DNA from: Paraphaeosphaeria minitans
Lineage: Eukaryota > Ascomycota > Dothideomycetes > Pleosporales > Didymosphaeriaceae
Reading direction: 5' to 3'
NCBI GenBank assembly: GCA_015832175.1
Contig: WJXW01000017.1
Coordinates: forward strand, 496,001 to 560,000
DNA: 64,000 bases
Shown here: positions 1 to 11,756 of the stretch, piece after piece
Position numbering within the stretch: the first letter of the stretch is position 1
How the letters are laid out: each line of letters opens with the position of its first letter
Translations under genes and position numbers: made by a program
The notes under the pieces: model-generated
Told to the model about the DNA's origin: nothing
Database searches by the model: none
The model's input: only the letters and a program-made list of their open reading frames with translations

Positions 1-1
1 G

Positions 2-44
2 CTCTGCACCCCCTCTGCACCCCCTCTGCACCCCCTCTGCACAC
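2..44. repeat. 11-bp tandem repeat at window edge
   Basis: Three full copies and one partial copy of the unit CTCTGCACCCC lie just beyond the 3' end of the MFS gene. The array may continue outside the window. Confidence 0.8.
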
Positions 45-85
45 AGCGTGGGACCCAGGGGCTGAAGCGGAGCTGGAGCTCATCC

Positions 86-3008
86 TCATGCTCCTTCCTC
101 CAATGCCTCCTCTTCCTCTTCCTCGACGTCCTCGTCCTCGCTCGCTGCCACGCGCCCCATCGGAGCTTTCCAACCGCTTCCCGCTTGCACGAGCGTCATG
201 AGAACAGCCAACCCTGTCCCGCAGAGAAACAGCGTCTTGATGCCCTCACGATACGCGTTGACTGCGATCTCCTTCCTCTGCCCCTCGAGGGTTGCGACGA
301 GCGCCGGGCTACCCAGAAGCCTTCGAATCAAGCCGGTCCCATCCTCGACGCCCGCCCTCGAGAATCCCTCCACGAGAGACGTCCGCAGCACACGCTCGAA
401 AATTCCGCCACCAATCGCAGAACCGAAGCTGCCAGAGAAGCCGCGGAATGTCGCCAGCAGGGAGAGCACAATGGGATGGACCTCGGGCAAAGTCAGATGG
501 AGCAGATGGACGAGTGTGTAGTTTAGTCCAGCACCGGCTAGAGCTCCGTTGCAGAACACCATCAAGACGTACAAAGCCGGAGAGCTATGCGGCGTAGAGA
601 TGAAAGCCAGCACGATTAGAGTGGCCGGGAACAACATGTTGGCCACAAGAGTGTGCATGTAGAAGCTCCCATTGCGGCGGATATGGAAGATGCCAGCAAG
701 CAAGCCTCCAGCAGCAAAACCTGCATTCGTGGGAATGAGGAGGGTTCCAGCAACTGCGGGCGCCCAGCCACGGACTGCGATCGCATAAACCACGGTGTAG
801 AAAAGCACCACCCAACGGGCCATCATGATGCCCACCGTGGCAAAGCAGATGAGGAGGGTACCTCGAGACCGGAGAACCATAATGGGGATAACTGGATCCT
901 TGGCCCCGTATATCTCATTCAGGACGAAAGCCGCAAATACAAAGACAGATAGGACGAGTGGAGTCGCCAAGATCCGGGGACCAGAAAGACCAAGCAGGAA
1001 AAGGATAATGCCAGCTATCAGCAGCAGGGCTCCTGAATAGTCGATCCGAGCAAGCTTTTCGTTAAGAGACCGGGGTTCAAAGTCGCTATTCTTTGCTTTG
1101 TACCCTGACGGAAGGCCGAAGAGGATACCGAAGCCTGCCAGAATGCTGATAGGAGCTTGGATGCCAAAGAGGGGTTTCTGTTGGAGTCAGGATCATGTCC
1201 TCCTACATTCGCAAGATACTGACCCATCCGATCTTGGGCTCCGTGGCACCAGCAATGACAGCCCCGAGAGAAAGACCAACCGTCATGCTGGTGTTTGCCA
1301 GACCAATGAACAGCCCACGACGCTTGGGGCTGACCACCTGGATGACAAGGATTGTTGCAACAATCAGTATGCCGGCGCCACCAGCTCCGGTCAAGGAGCG
1401 CCCGACCAGGAACCAGCTGAATGAGTTTGCGAGCGACGTAATGAGAGATCCCAAGCATATGAGCACTGTGGAGAAGAACATGCACAGTCTGGGACTAAAT
1501 ACTTGAGAAAGCCGGCCCATGAGCGGAGCAAAAGCGGACATGGCGATCAAATAGGACGAGGTAAACCATGTTGCCTCCTCAAAAGCATCCAGATCCGCGG
1601 CTATGGCCGATTGGGTTGTTGTCAGGATAGAGATGTTGGCGCCTGAGATGGTCAGCAGGGGAACAACAGAGGAACGGTGGCGCGGTGAAAGAAATGAGAA
1701 AGAGAAGGAACAAGGCTGTTTTATTGGACGCATCGCAAGCCTGGGAGACGTAGGGAGACGAGCGGCGAGAACCCTACGCAGAGGCCAAGAGGGACACCGC
1801 TCATGGAAAAGCGCTCGAGCAGTTGTATTATTGTTGGCCTGACAGAGCGTGCCGCCACGCTGAGCAAGTGCCAGGGCACAGTACCAGCAGCTGGACAACG
1901 GGGTGCTTCCGCTTGACCCTGTCTCGCGCCCGCTGACGCTCCGCCATTTCCCTACGTCTTGCAACTAGAGAAGGAGCGGTTTGGTGTTTGGATCGTTCCT
2001 ATCCCCAGCTTCCAACGCCTGCGCCTGCCCGCGTCGGTGGAACACGTGCAAAGTGGGTTGCCTAAGAGGTTGAAGGTGGTGAGCGCATGCTCTGCTGGTG
2101 GTTGACCCCTGCTTCAACCCGCGATCCAGCTCCTCGCTCCTCAACCCCAGCCCGGTGCTTTGTGGTTGAGGAAAACGAGACTATGCGGCTGGACGGTTGG
2201 CAGGCTTGGGCGCTTCTGTTCGAGGGGGTGTTTCGGTATTGCAATGGAGCAGGGCGACGCGCTTGCGGGGAGCGAGGGAATTGGAAGTTGGTGATGCTCA
2301 TAGCTGGACCGTTCACAGCTTTGGGCGCTTGTGGTCGCGCGGACCAGGCAAAGTAACGGAAAGGGTCGAAGCCAACGAGTCCATGGCTCGTTGCCGGCTT
2401 GCGTTCGATTCATTTTCCACTCTAGCCCCAGCTCCACCCCGGACTGGAGCTCAGCGATGAAGGAAAGAGCGGGTAGGCATGTGGAGCGATCCCATCCACG
2501 GGCACTGGTGTTTGCGCGGAGCAAGTAAACGATCGGGAGGGGCTGCAGCCAACGAGCCCATGCCCTGATCTCGGCCTGCGTCCGCTCCAGCTCTTCGCAT
2601 CTCCACCCCGACCTTCACCCCAATCGAGGGAAGACCGCTCGGACAACCACTCCAAAGCTGCACATCGGTACGTTTCAAGCTCGATGGAATCAAGAAAAGT
2701 GCCCGCACGTAACATCGAGCTTCTACAAAGAGCAAAGGATCGAAAGGACGAAATGTAGAGGAAAGAAAGGAATGCGAGGCACGCACTGGGTCTAGTTGGA
2801 CAACAACTTGCTGAGGATATGGCAGAAATAAATACATACCTTGCAGGAATATCATCAGCCCAATTGATGAACATATCACTGCTCCGCGCAACGTTGACAA
2901 TATGGGTGTCTCGTCATCTCCTAAGCGGTTTTCGCCGGAGGAACTTGGTGGTGCATTCTCGTCGCGTAGGAGCGGTGCCTGCTCCTCTGGGGTTTCTCTA
3001 GGCGACAT
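86..3008 (-). CDS. MFS exporter, DHA2 (14-TM) / Vba-like
   Basis: Predicted H+-coupled exporter of drugs or basic amino acids in the plasma or vacuolar membrane. My model is complement(join(86..1177,1224..1642,2840..3008)), 559 aa. Exon 1 gives the N-terminus MSPRETPEEQAPLLRDEN and TM1, ending in IFLQ. Exon 2 resumes with GANISILTTTQSAIAADLD, the family's TM1-loop signature, then MGRLSQVFSPR and the GRSLTGAGGAG helix. Exon 3 carries the remaining membrane segments and an acidic tail of Glu and Asp. Both junctions keep frame (donor GTATGT with acceptor CTCAG; donor GTCAGT with acceptor CAACAG). Intron 2 is a normal 46 nt, but intron 1 is 1197 nt, very long for this organism. Family assignment is firm; the substrate is unknown. 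Confidence 0.85.
1643..2839 (-). other. 1.2-kb intron of the MFS gene, with decayed direct repeats
   Basis: The interval is bounded by GTATGT (2839 downward) and CTCAG (ending at 1643) and joins two exons that match one continuous family sequence. I see no convincing additional exon. Two diverged copies of a segment of about 130 bp, at about 2323-2458 and 2501-2628, share stretches such as GCCAACGAG and CTCCACCCCG. This suggests old insertion or duplication inside the intron. Confidence 0.6.
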
Positions 3009-3601
3009 ATTTGTCGGTAAACAGATAGAATGGTACGAGAGGAGAGGTCTGGAGAGGGAATGTAGGGAGGGAGAGATGAAATCAGAGCAATCACAGCGTC
3101 ATGTAGGATGCAACAAGGATGACAAATGCGAGCGAGTGTCACGGTTATCAGAACAGAGTAGGTAAGGCGGAAATGTGATTGATGTATAGGGTCTACGTCT
3201 ATGTTCGTATAGCAAGTTGTCACATGGTGAACACATCCAAAAACCGTCCTTTGTTTTAGGAGTGGGTGCAATATGCGTCTTGGCCTACCTTGAACTGCGG
3301 GAGAAATGCCGTACTGCGGGATCGTGTGGCTGTAGCGGCCCCGGCGCGCTGATTGGTGGACGCTTGGCACATGCGGCTGCGCCTGGAGCTTGGATGAACG
3401 TGTATAGTTGGCATCTTTCACAAGCACGATCGCTTTACCGACGCCACGTCGGGGACCTGTGCATTTGCTCAACCCATTGTCCTAAATGTCGCGATGATAA
3501 CTTGCGTCTCGACTTCGCCCACCGAGAACCTCGCACGATGAAACCGCGATTACAGCGGCTTGTGCCGCTCTTGTTCAGTACGCCAGCCCCGCGGTAGCGC
3601 A
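3009..3601. promoter_or_regulatory. Divergent intergenic region, MFS / HRD3-like
   Basis: These 593 bp separate the start codons of two divergent genes and should hold both promoters. I see no TATA box, repeat or convincing small gene. Confidence 0.4.
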
Positions 3602-6245
3602 ATGCATGTACCTGTGTACACGCGGCTGACCTCCCTCGTAGCCTTCCTCTCGCTATTCCTACCAGCGCTCTCTGCGCAATTCAGGGGCAGCGATAACGCC
3701 CGCGCGCAGAAGCCCCTCGGCGAACGCAACATCCCCTCGGACAGTTGGGGCCCGATTCCCACCCGCGGAGATCAAGGTTAGACATCCGGTCCGAGCTATG
3801 AGATCCCTACTCATGAGGAGATAGATGTAGATGCTTTTGCCTTCGAAAAGGCATCGACCCTGTTGCACAAGGTGCAGCCTGCGACGGCGCCATGGTGGAA
3901 CTTCAAGAAGTCTGGCGTCTTTGGAACCAGCGCATACTACGCAAAGGAGCTCTTCTTTCTCCTCTTTATGAACGGACCGCCGCAGCAAGACCTGCTCACC
4001 ACCAACCCGCAGCCGAAGAAACTCGTTCCCCCGCTTGCCGAAGCCGTCAAGCTGCTGGAAAAGTCGGCAGCCGCGAAGAACCCCGACGCAATCTTCACGC
4101 TCGCCGAGATGAACTTCTACGGCAACTACTCGCACCCCCGCAACTATACCGAAGCTTTCCAACGGTACCATGAACTCGCCACGCTGCACGGCAATGCATC
4201 GGCACAACACATGGTGGGCTTTATGTACGCAACCGGCATTGGAGGCGCCGTGAGGCAAGACCAGGCGAAAGCCATGCTCTACCACACCCTTGCGGCAGAA
4301 GGCGGCGACATCCGCTCAGAAATGACGGTTGCGTTTCGGCATGCAGGTGGCATTTCGACCCCGCGCAATTGCGAACAGGCGGTGCATTACTACAAGAGTG
4401 CCGCGGACAAGGCGATCAGGTACATGCGATCGGGGCCCCCAGGAGGATATTCGCTGGTACGAGAATCCTACAGAATCGCGGATGACGAAGGTGGGGTGTA
4501 CGGAGAGGGCGCGAGTGTGACCAGCTCTGGACCAAACGCCAAACACGCCAGCGTCTACTCCGATGCACATTCTTCCTTGGACGATGTAGTCGAGTACATG
4601 GATCTTCAAGCCAGGAAGGGAGACATTCGCGCAAGTTTCAATCTGGCCAAACTCAACTACGATGGCGCTCGATTCTCCCGCAGAAACCTCCCAGAGGCCA
4701 AGCGACGGTTCTTGGAGATTGCGAGGATGTACTGGAATAAAGACGGCAAGATTAAATCTAGTGCCTCAGAAGACGTTGAGAAGCTGGCCCCAAAGGCAGC
4801 GGGCTACCTAGGGCGTATGTTTCTGCGCGGAGAGGGCATGCTCCAGAGCTTCGCCATCGCCAAGACATGGTTCAATCGAGGTGTCGAACATGGCGATGCA
4901 CTTTCGCAGTACTCGCTCGGACTGATGCATCTAGATGGCCTTGGCGTTCCTAAGAACTCTGTGAAAGCCGCTGATCTATTCAAGGCAGCTGCTGACCAAG
5001 GGCTTTCTGTTGCGCAAGTGCGTATCGGCGCGCTTTTCCTGGACCAAGGAGATGTATCTGTGGCCATCAAGTACTTCGAGCTTGCCTCACACCAGGGGCA
5101 CCTCGAAGCGTACTACTACCTGGCCGAATTGACTAACATTGGAGTTGGCCGCGACAAGTCTTGCCTTGTTGCATCGGCCCATTACAAGATCGTGGCAGAG
5201 AAGGCGGAAGCCGTCTCGACCTCATTCCCTGAAGCGAACGAAGCATACCATAATGGCGACCTTGAAATGGCGCTTGTTGGTTACATGATGGCAGCTGAAC
5301 AGGGCTTCGAAACTGGTCAGGCGAACGTAGCCTACCTGCTCGACCAGGCCAAACCTCGCTTCACTCTGAACTCTTTGATTCCGTTTATGAAAGCGAAGGC
5401 TACCTTGGCTAGCGACGCATATCTTGCTCTCTTATACTGGACACGCTCTGCCGAGCAGAGGAATATCGATTCGATGGTTAAGCTCGGCGACTACTACCTC
5501 CAAGGTCTAGGTACTAAATCCGATGATGAAAAAGCGGCAGCGTGTTATACGGCAGCTGCGGAGACCATGATGAGCGCACAAGCTCTGTGGAACCTGGGTT
5601 GGATGCATGAGAACGGCATCGGCATAGAGCAAGACTTCCATCTCGCAAAGAGACATTATGACTTGGCACTGGAAACCAATCCCCGCGAAGCATATCTTCC
5701 GGTCACGCTCGCTTTGTACAAGCTCCGGTTCAGGAGTTGGTGGAACAAGGTCACAAACGGTAACATCAAGTCTATTGAAGAGGAGCCTGGTAAGAAAGGC
5801 CATATTCTCGCAAGGTATCATACTAACACCGTCTCCAGTCGTCAGGAAAAAATGGTCCATTTCCGAATGGGTTTCCGCCTTTTTAGAGGCCGAGATGGCT
5901 GCATGGGACATGGAAGGAGAGCCAGACGACTACGATGCTGGTATACCTGGTGGTGATGGCGACTACCACTACGACGATATCGACTCCGAAATCCTCGACT
6001 CGCTAGTTATCCTAGGACTCGGAGCTGCTTTGGCATTCCTTATCTACTACCGAGGTCGGCGTCAGCGTGTCGCCGAGGAGGAACGCAGGCAGGAAGAGCA
6101 GCGCCAGATATTGGCAAACCAAGTCGCTGCCATGCAACAACAACCAGCCCAACCGCAGCAGCCCCAACAAGAGGATCGTGGCATGTTCCCACATCCCAAT
6201 GACCCTGCCTTTATGGACTGGGCTGCAGGGGCAGTGGGACATTGA
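3602..6245 (+). CDS. HRD3: HRD3/SEL1L-like ERAD receptor subunit
   Basis: Predicted ER-membrane partner of the Hrd1 ubiquitin ligase that receives misfolded luminal proteins for ER-associated degradation. Model: join(3602..3776,3825..5789,5839..6245), 848 aa, close to the yeast HRD3 length (833). The N-terminus MHVPVYTRLTSLVAFLSLFL is a signal peptide. Many Sel1 repeats follow (for example YSLGLMHLDGLGVPKN and NLGWMHENGIGIEQD). A single TM segment (LVILGLGAALAFLIYY) lies near the end, then a Gln-rich cytosolic tail, as in the family. Intron 2 (49 nt) has GTAAGA, an exact TACTAAC at 5821 and CCAG. Intron 1 is doubtful: it is 48 nt with a weak GTTAGA donor. If unspliced, the frame is open except for one TAG at 3779-3781. 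Family call is firm. Confidence 0.88.
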
Positions 6246-7168
6246 TAGCGTGAGTATTGACGTTGGGCATGCAGATCGCTGTGTGCCATGCATTAGATGG
6301 CGTTTACCGTTACGGGAAAGAGTGATGGGAGATGATGTGATGAACATTGGGCTGTCTGGGACGAGTGTGAATTTTTGCCCCTTGTAAATGATACCTCATG
6401 CCGCTTCAGGGTATGACCCCGCTTCAGGGACGGGAAGAATCCACGCGTGCATGAATGTACGAATGTATGACCACGAATGCTTGCACTGTCAATTTTTGGT
6501 GAGGCTCGACGTACAAAATTTAGCATGCCCGTGTTTCATCACGCGCTTTCTATGGCGCGATGGAGTTGTTTCAAACATCGCTGCCGTTTTCAGGAAGCCA
6601 AATCATGGCTTCCCGGCTGTCGACCCAAACACGGGGCCGAACGATGACAATGTTCACACAAAAGTTGTGCGAGAGCTGCCATGTTAAATTGAGACCACTT
6701 TAACCAGATGCTCCAGCTTTTGTTCCGTGTGTCCAACGCACATTCTATCGCACACGCCGCAGTCAACCCCCACCCACGCCCTCCTCGCGGAGAAACTCTA
6801 GAAATTGCGGATCGCGAGGCGGGTCGCCAATCAAACACCCCGACGATCAAGCACATGCCCAGAGTTCGCGGGGCCCCGTGCAATCTCGACATGTCCTTGT
6901 ACCGTGCCAATTGCGGTAGGTATATAGCAGGATGATCACGCCCAAGCATGCCGCTCCCCCATTGACTTTGGCTCTCTCATTCATTCATTCATTCATTCAT
7001 TCATTCTTCGTTTTCGGCTGTGTCCGGATTTCTCTCGTTTTTGCATTTGCAACATCACTTGAATTGCGTCGGCTGGCCTGAGTGATATCGAGACTTCTCT
7101 TCTGTAGTACATATATTCTTGCCTTCGCCGTCCAAGAGAATCGGATTCTGAGCAAGTAAAAAGGAGCG
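6246..7168 (+). promoter_or_regulatory. Pectin lyase promoter region
   Basis: No gene is supported here. A TATATA-like element lies at about 6911-6917 (GGTATATAGC). A (TTCA)n microsatellite spans about 6977-7006. A CT-rich stretch then leads into the start codon at 7169. The sequence CCCCAC near 6771, GTGGGG on the other strand, fits the loose CreA consensus SYGGRG; carbon repression of the pectinase is therefore possible but unproven. Confidence 0.4.
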
Positions 7169-8701
7169 ATGCGTTACTCAGTTGCCGCCGCTATCATCGC
7201 GTCCTCGCAAGCAGCCGCCCAGTCTGTCGTCGGCACTGCCTACGGCTTCGCCAACGGCGTTACGGGTGGTGGCAATGCAGAAGCCGTCACTGTATCCAGC
7301 GTGGAGGAACTCGCCGACCTCCTCTCAGACGACACTGCCCGCACCATCGTAATCAACAGCGAGCTTGACTTCACCGGCACCTCTGCAACAGGCGCGGGCT
7401 GCGACCGCAAGTCCTGCTCCGCCAACAACGGAGGCCAGCTCTACCTCGGTGACCTCTCCTGTGGTGGTGACGACAACGTCGCTATCAGCTCCATCACGTA
7501 CGATGCCGCTGGTCCCGAGCCCCTGAAGGTCGGGTCGAACAAGTCCATCCTGGGCAACGGGAAGGGCGTGCTCATCGGCAAGGGCCTCGAGCTCGCAGAC
7601 GGCGCATCCAACGTCATCATCCAGGGTCTGGAGTTCAAGAACATCAACCCAGGTCTGGTCTGGGGCGGCGACGCGCTCGGCTTCAAGGGGAACAACGACG
7701 GCGTGTGGGTCGACCACAACAAGTTCAGCCTCGTGGGCCGCATGTTCATCGTCAGCCACTTCGCGCCCTCGCGGCTGACCATTTCCAACAACGAGTTCGA
7801 CGGCACAACGACCATATCTGCGTCCTGCAACGGGAACCACTACTGGACGATGATGTTCTACGGCGACGGCGACCAGGTTACCCTCGACAAGAACTACTAC
7901 CACGATGTGGCAGGTCGTGCCCCCAAGCTCGGCGAGGACGGCACTACGGGCACGTTTCACGCTGTCAATAACTTCTTCTCCAACATGAAGGGCCACGCGT
8001 TTGATACGTACCAGGGCGCCTCCGCACTGATCGAGGGCAATGTCTTCGAAGCCGTCAGCCAGCCCAACACTGACAAAGCCGCGGGCTCGTCGACCTTGTA
8101 CACCGTGCCCGACGCGTCTGCCGGCAGCGCGTGCTCCAGCGCTCTTGGCCGCGCGTGCGAGGTCAACGTCGTGGATGCGGCATCTGGCAAGCTTGCGGCG
8201 CTCAAGGCAGACAGTGTGCTCAGCACCTTCGGCAAGGTCAAGGATGCCCTTGTCAAGCCGCTCGCTGCGACCGAAGTCGCTGCTCACGTCAAGGCCAATG
8301 CGGGACCTGCTGGTCTGGTGTCGGTTGGTTCTACGCCATCCAAGGTCGTGGGCGACGAGGCTGCGGCCAACACTACTGCCCCTACCGTCCCCGTCTCGAG
8401 CTCTGCCGACGAGGCCCCTGCTGCGTCGTCTGAAGCTGCTGCCCCCGTTGCGTCCGAGGAGCCTGCGGCGTCCAGCCCAGTTTCTGTTGATCCCACGCCC
8501 GCTCCCTCGACCGGCTCAGGCTCAGGGTCGTCTTCTGGAACCGTCGCCCCCCACGGTCAGTGCGGCGGTAATGAATTCACCGGTGCCACGGAGTGCGTTG
8601 GCGGATACACATGCACCAAGTACAACGACTGGTACTCGCAGTGCATTGCCGCGAGTGCGAAGTTCAGGCGGAACTTTGGGCCTTTTGCGAAGAAGCGTTG
8701 A
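7169..8701 (+). CDS. Secreted pectin lyase (PL1) with C-terminal CBM1
   Basis: Extracellular enzyme expected to cleave methyl-esterified pectin by beta-elimination (pectin lyase type, EC 4.2.2.10). Intronless, 510 aa. A short secretion signal is seen at residues 1-18. The PL1 beta-helix spans about residues 20-300, with [19 protein letters not shown] and the VAGRAPKL segment that places the catalytic Arg near residue 250. WGGD, with VDH and GRAPKL, is closer to pectin lyase than to Ca-dependent pectate lyase. A Ser/Ala/Pro linker (about 395-460) leads to a fungal cellulose-binding CBM1 (HGQCGG through WYSQCIA), then a basic tail [11 protein letters not shown]. This points to plant cell-wall breakdown. 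Substrate preference is inferred from the motif only. Confidence 0.9.
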   Translation: MRYSVAAAIIASSQAAAQSVVGTAYGFANGVTGGGNAEAVTVSSVEELADLLSDDTARTIVINSELDFTGTSATGAGCDRKSCSANNGGQLYLGDLSCGGDDNVAISSITYDAAGPEPLKVGSNKSILGNGKGVLIGKGLELADGASNVIIQGLEFKNINPGLVWGGDALGFKGNNDGVWVDHNKFSLVGRMFIVSHFAPSRLTISNNEFDGTTTISASCNGNHYWTMMFYGDGDQVTLDKNYYHDVAGRAPKLGEDGTTGTFHAVNNFFSNMKGHAFDTYQGASALIEGNVFEAVSQPNTDKAAGSSTLYTVPDASAGSACSSALGRACEVNVVDAASGKLAALKADSVLSTFGKVKDALVKPLAATEVAAHVKANAGPAGLVSVGSTPSKVVGDEAAANTTAPTVPVSSSADEAPAASSEAAAPVASEEPAASSPVSVDPTPAPSTGSGSGSSSGTVAPHGQCGGNEFTGATECVGGYTCTKYNDWYSQCIAASAKFRRNFGPFAKKR

Positions 8702-9048
8702 GATACGTAAAACGATGTATTGAGAGAGACAGGATTGTCATTCGACTGTAGATATCTTTTGTGGAAGACTTTGTGGTGTACACACACCCACAGGAGTCAA
8801 TATATTGTGTTGATGCATGCGTGTGCTTGTTTGTGTGCAGACTTTTAATTCGTGAGATGTTAGATCGATGCTTTGAAGCTTGTGCTTCGGCTCTAGCTGT
8901 TGTCATTTTAGGAATCAGGTGTTCTGTATGCACGTCCACTGCCGATTGCTTTGATATGCGACGCTTCCCGTACGGTATCGATCTCTTGCGACCCACACAG
9001 CTTCGTAGACCCTGTGAATTGAGAATTCACGGGCCAAGTCGAAGTCTA
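8702..9048. other. Convergent intergenic region
   Basis: Holds the 3' regions of the pectin lyase and the minus-strand Zn2Cys6 gene. I see nothing else in it. Confidence 0.5.
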
Positions 9049-10752
9049 TCACAGCCCAAAGCGCTCCGCAAACTTCCCCTTCGGTGGCCCGCCCACAAAG
9101 ATATCTGCTGCGATGTTCATATCCTCGGCGGTGAGATGTAGGTTCTCATGCCGGTGGCCATTTGCACTGCGCAATAGCCAGTCAGCCAAGAAACCCGATC
9201 CTTCGCCGTCCTGATCATGCCCGAGAGCCCCCGGCACGTCCATGGTCACCCCCCACACGACCACCAGCGCGTGGGCAAATAAGCGAATATGTTTGTTTAG
9301 GCACAAGGCTGAGGCATATTCTGCGCACATCAGAATGTTCTTCGCAAGCTGAAGCGTCTTGTCGGATCGCGGGCCTACAAGATTCCTAGGCTCCTCTGTG
9401 ATTCCGGCGTGTGCGCTGCTCGACACGGACAGCTGATGGAGGTGCAATTCCAGCCTGAGGATAGATAGGCGACTCTGCCAGTAATATGCGAGTGCTTCAA
9501 AATCCTTGTAAGAGTCGAAATGCAGGCTCAGACCGAGTGGCGACGCAGCTACGGCCTGGCTTGAGGGGCACGCTTTGGCGTCTTGTAGTAGTCTCTCTTC
9601 GGCTTGAGAGTCTTGCAATTCGAGAAGGGATCCCAAAGGCCGAAGAGCATCTGTATGCAGGTTAGTTTTCAAAAATGGCCGGATTCGTAATGAGCGAACA
9701 AGTCCCACAAGCCGAGGGAGGCCAATGAACATCTTATTGGCCAAAGCCTTGAGCTGCGTTCGATCGCCCTCGCTGCATCCCGTCTTGTCGTTGGCAAAGT
9801 ACGCTTGATCTACGTTCTCGAAAGGAGAGGCTGTTCCCTGAATACATGCCATAACGGCAGACTCGCCGGCGTGAAAATCAAGGATATCCCTCGCAATTGG
9901 GGTGATCTGATACTTTGAGGGCCTTGCTGATAAAATTGTGGCCAGCCCTTCGACATGTAGACGTGTGGGAATATAATCTTTTTGTACTTCGCCGTCGAAG
10001 CGCGCCAGTAATGCCGTCGACGCAAGCATAGCGTCATCTGGTTCTCCGTGAGACTTCACAATGCTCGTATTCACAGCACTTAGGGTGAGTGCTAGGGCTT
10101 GGTAACAGTCGCCGGGTGTGATCCGGGGCGTGCCTCTTTTGTACGCACAAGCAGCGACAAGAGCTTTGATCGACAGGTCTAGGGCGGATGAATGTCCAGC
10201 ATAAGCCGGGAGATGTCGGAACCATTCTCGCTCAACCCCCTCGTATCGAAGGGTATCGATAGCGCGAATGGTGAAGGCTGTCTCAGGCGACTGGGGTGTA
10301 CGGATTAGTAGTGGACCACCATACCAGCGGGTGGGATGTAACTGGTCCAGCTGGGAAATTTCTGTAGACCAACGCTTGGTCAGCGGGACTACGGAGCTGT
10401 TGGGTGGGTTTTCTTCTTCCTGTACGTCATCTGGCTCCGATGCCTCAGGGGAAACGTCAATGAAAACAGGTGAGATAACGTTTCTAGGTTCGGTCTCAGT
10501 GCGTTGCCAAACCGCCGAAGTACTGGAACGATTCTTGGGGCTCGGTCGACCCAAGATGGTTTGTCGTATCACACAAGGAATTCCTAGTCTCCTGCATCGG
10601 TAGCAAGGCGTCTGGATGGTCCGGAACTCTCCTGGCTTTGGGATGTCAACATCGTTCGGTAACTCGCACCGAATGCGTCTATCACGACACCCAACACAGA
10701 TCAAACGGGAATATTTGTCTCGCTTGGCTCCAGTGGGTTTTGTGCCTGACAT
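9049..10752 (-). CDS. Zn(II)2Cys6 transcription factor
   Basis: Predicted nuclear DNA-binding regulator, 567 aa, no intron needed. The binuclear zinc cluster is at the N-terminus: C19, C22, C29, C50, C53 and C60 (ICVGCRDRRIRC ... CYRCRRLGIPC). The spacer between the third and fourth Cys is 20 residues, much longer than the 5-9 of Gal4-type clusters; the same expanded loop occurs in other fungal proteins that I recall, so it is probably a subfamily trait. The rest is mainly helical, without a motif that I can assign confidently to the fungal_trans domain. The nearest neighbour downstream is the pectin lyase, convergent, but no regulatory link can be claimed. Confidence 0.85.
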   Translation of the reverse strand: MSGTKPTGAKRDKYSRLICVGCRDRRIRCELPNDVDIPKPGEFRTIQTPCYRCRRLGIPCVIRQTILGRPSPKNRSSTSAVWQRTETEPRNVISPVFIDVSPEASEPDDVQEEENPPNSSVVPLTKRWSTEISQLDQLHPTRWYGGPLLIRTPQSPETAFTIRAIDTLRYEGVEREWFRHLPAYAGHSSALDLSIKALVAACAYKRGTPRITPGDCYQALALTLSAVNTSIVKSHGEPDDAMLASTALLARFDGEVQKDYIPTRLHVEGLATILSARPSKYQITPIARDILDFHAGESAVMACIQGTASPFENVDQAYFANDKTGCSEGDRTQLKALANKMFIGLPRLVGLVRSLRIRPFLKTNLHTDALRPLGSLLELQDSQAEERLLQDAKACPSSQAVAASPLGLSLHFDSYKDFEALAYYWQSRLSILRLELHLHQLSVSSSAHAGITEEPRNLVGPRSDKTLQLAKNILMCAEYASALCLNKHIRLFAHALVVVWGVTMDVPGALGHDQDGEGSGFLADWLLRSANGHRHENLHLTAEDMNIAADIFVGGPPKGKFAERFGL

Positions 10753-11756
10753 CGTGTCTGAAGAAATGGTGGAGACTAAAAAAAGATAGTGGTCAGTGTC
10801 CTTGGTGAAGAGGCGAACATGATGTTCAGTGAATCTGCTTGTCTAACTGGCTGTCTTACGGTAGCGATGTGTTTGATACAACTCTAGCGGATTGTCGATA
10901 CAATCGTTGGTGGTTCTCCGCATCGCCTGCATGGTGTTGCGACATCAAGGAGGCTGAGGCGCACCGCGGAAGAAGCCTTGGCCCTAACCCCGATAGGTTA
11001 GAGTAGCGAGATGATGACGAACGCCATCAGCTTTCCTCTCACAGTTTTGATGGTCACCCTAACGGGCCTGTGTATAGCTGAGTCGTTGCTCGCTTTAATC
11101 GGCCCCTACCTCGGATATCACCACTTACTTTGCCCTGGACTCGCCGTGGCCTGTGCGTTTAACTTCGATGTGTCCGTCTATATCCCATTGGCATGAACGC
11201 AGAAAGGAGTATGTTCATCGTTAAAGGACTTTTTATAGATACACATGCTTTAATGTCAAAAGGTCGTTGCTGACTACCCTGAAAGACGACTCGTGGCAGC
11301 CTAAGGATCCTCGCCAGACATTGTTGAAGGATACGATACTCTCGCAAGGAAATCCTTTTTCGTAGCAGTCGCTTAGGTTCTGATCGAACATCATCAATGC
11401 AAAAGACGCGTGTCATTTGCTTCCAAATCCTCTTGTACAGTTCTTGTATGTGGCCTCAGGACATGGTGAGCTTCTAGTAGGTACCCGACTAAACTCAATT
11501 CAGCACGGAAATACAGAACCTTGGGGAGCGGAACTACGAATCGCACTGCTCCGCCCCAGTGACCACCAAAAAATTATCCACGGCAGATGCTCCATGGCGC
11601 GCATGTACAGTCGGAAATAACACATGGGTCACAATGCAGTATATAAACTCTGACTGCAGCAAGGTGACCACCATGCTTCTCAATAGAATCTGTACCAGCT
11701 CGACTTTAACCAGACTGATTTTCGGGGACATTTAGGTTCAACAGACACTCGTACAG
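10753..11756. promoter_or_regulatory. Divergent intergenic region with TATA box
   Basis: About 1 kb between the Zn2Cys6 gene and the esterase gene. A clean TATATAAA at 11640-11647 stands about 110 bp upstream of the esterase start and is probably its core promoter. Otherwise only short random frames are seen. Confidence 0.5.

Noticed and set aside
7325..8287. 320-aa minus-strand frame opposite the pectin lyase
   Set aside because: Shadow of a high-GC coding sequence; the plus strand has clear PL1 and CBM1 motifs.
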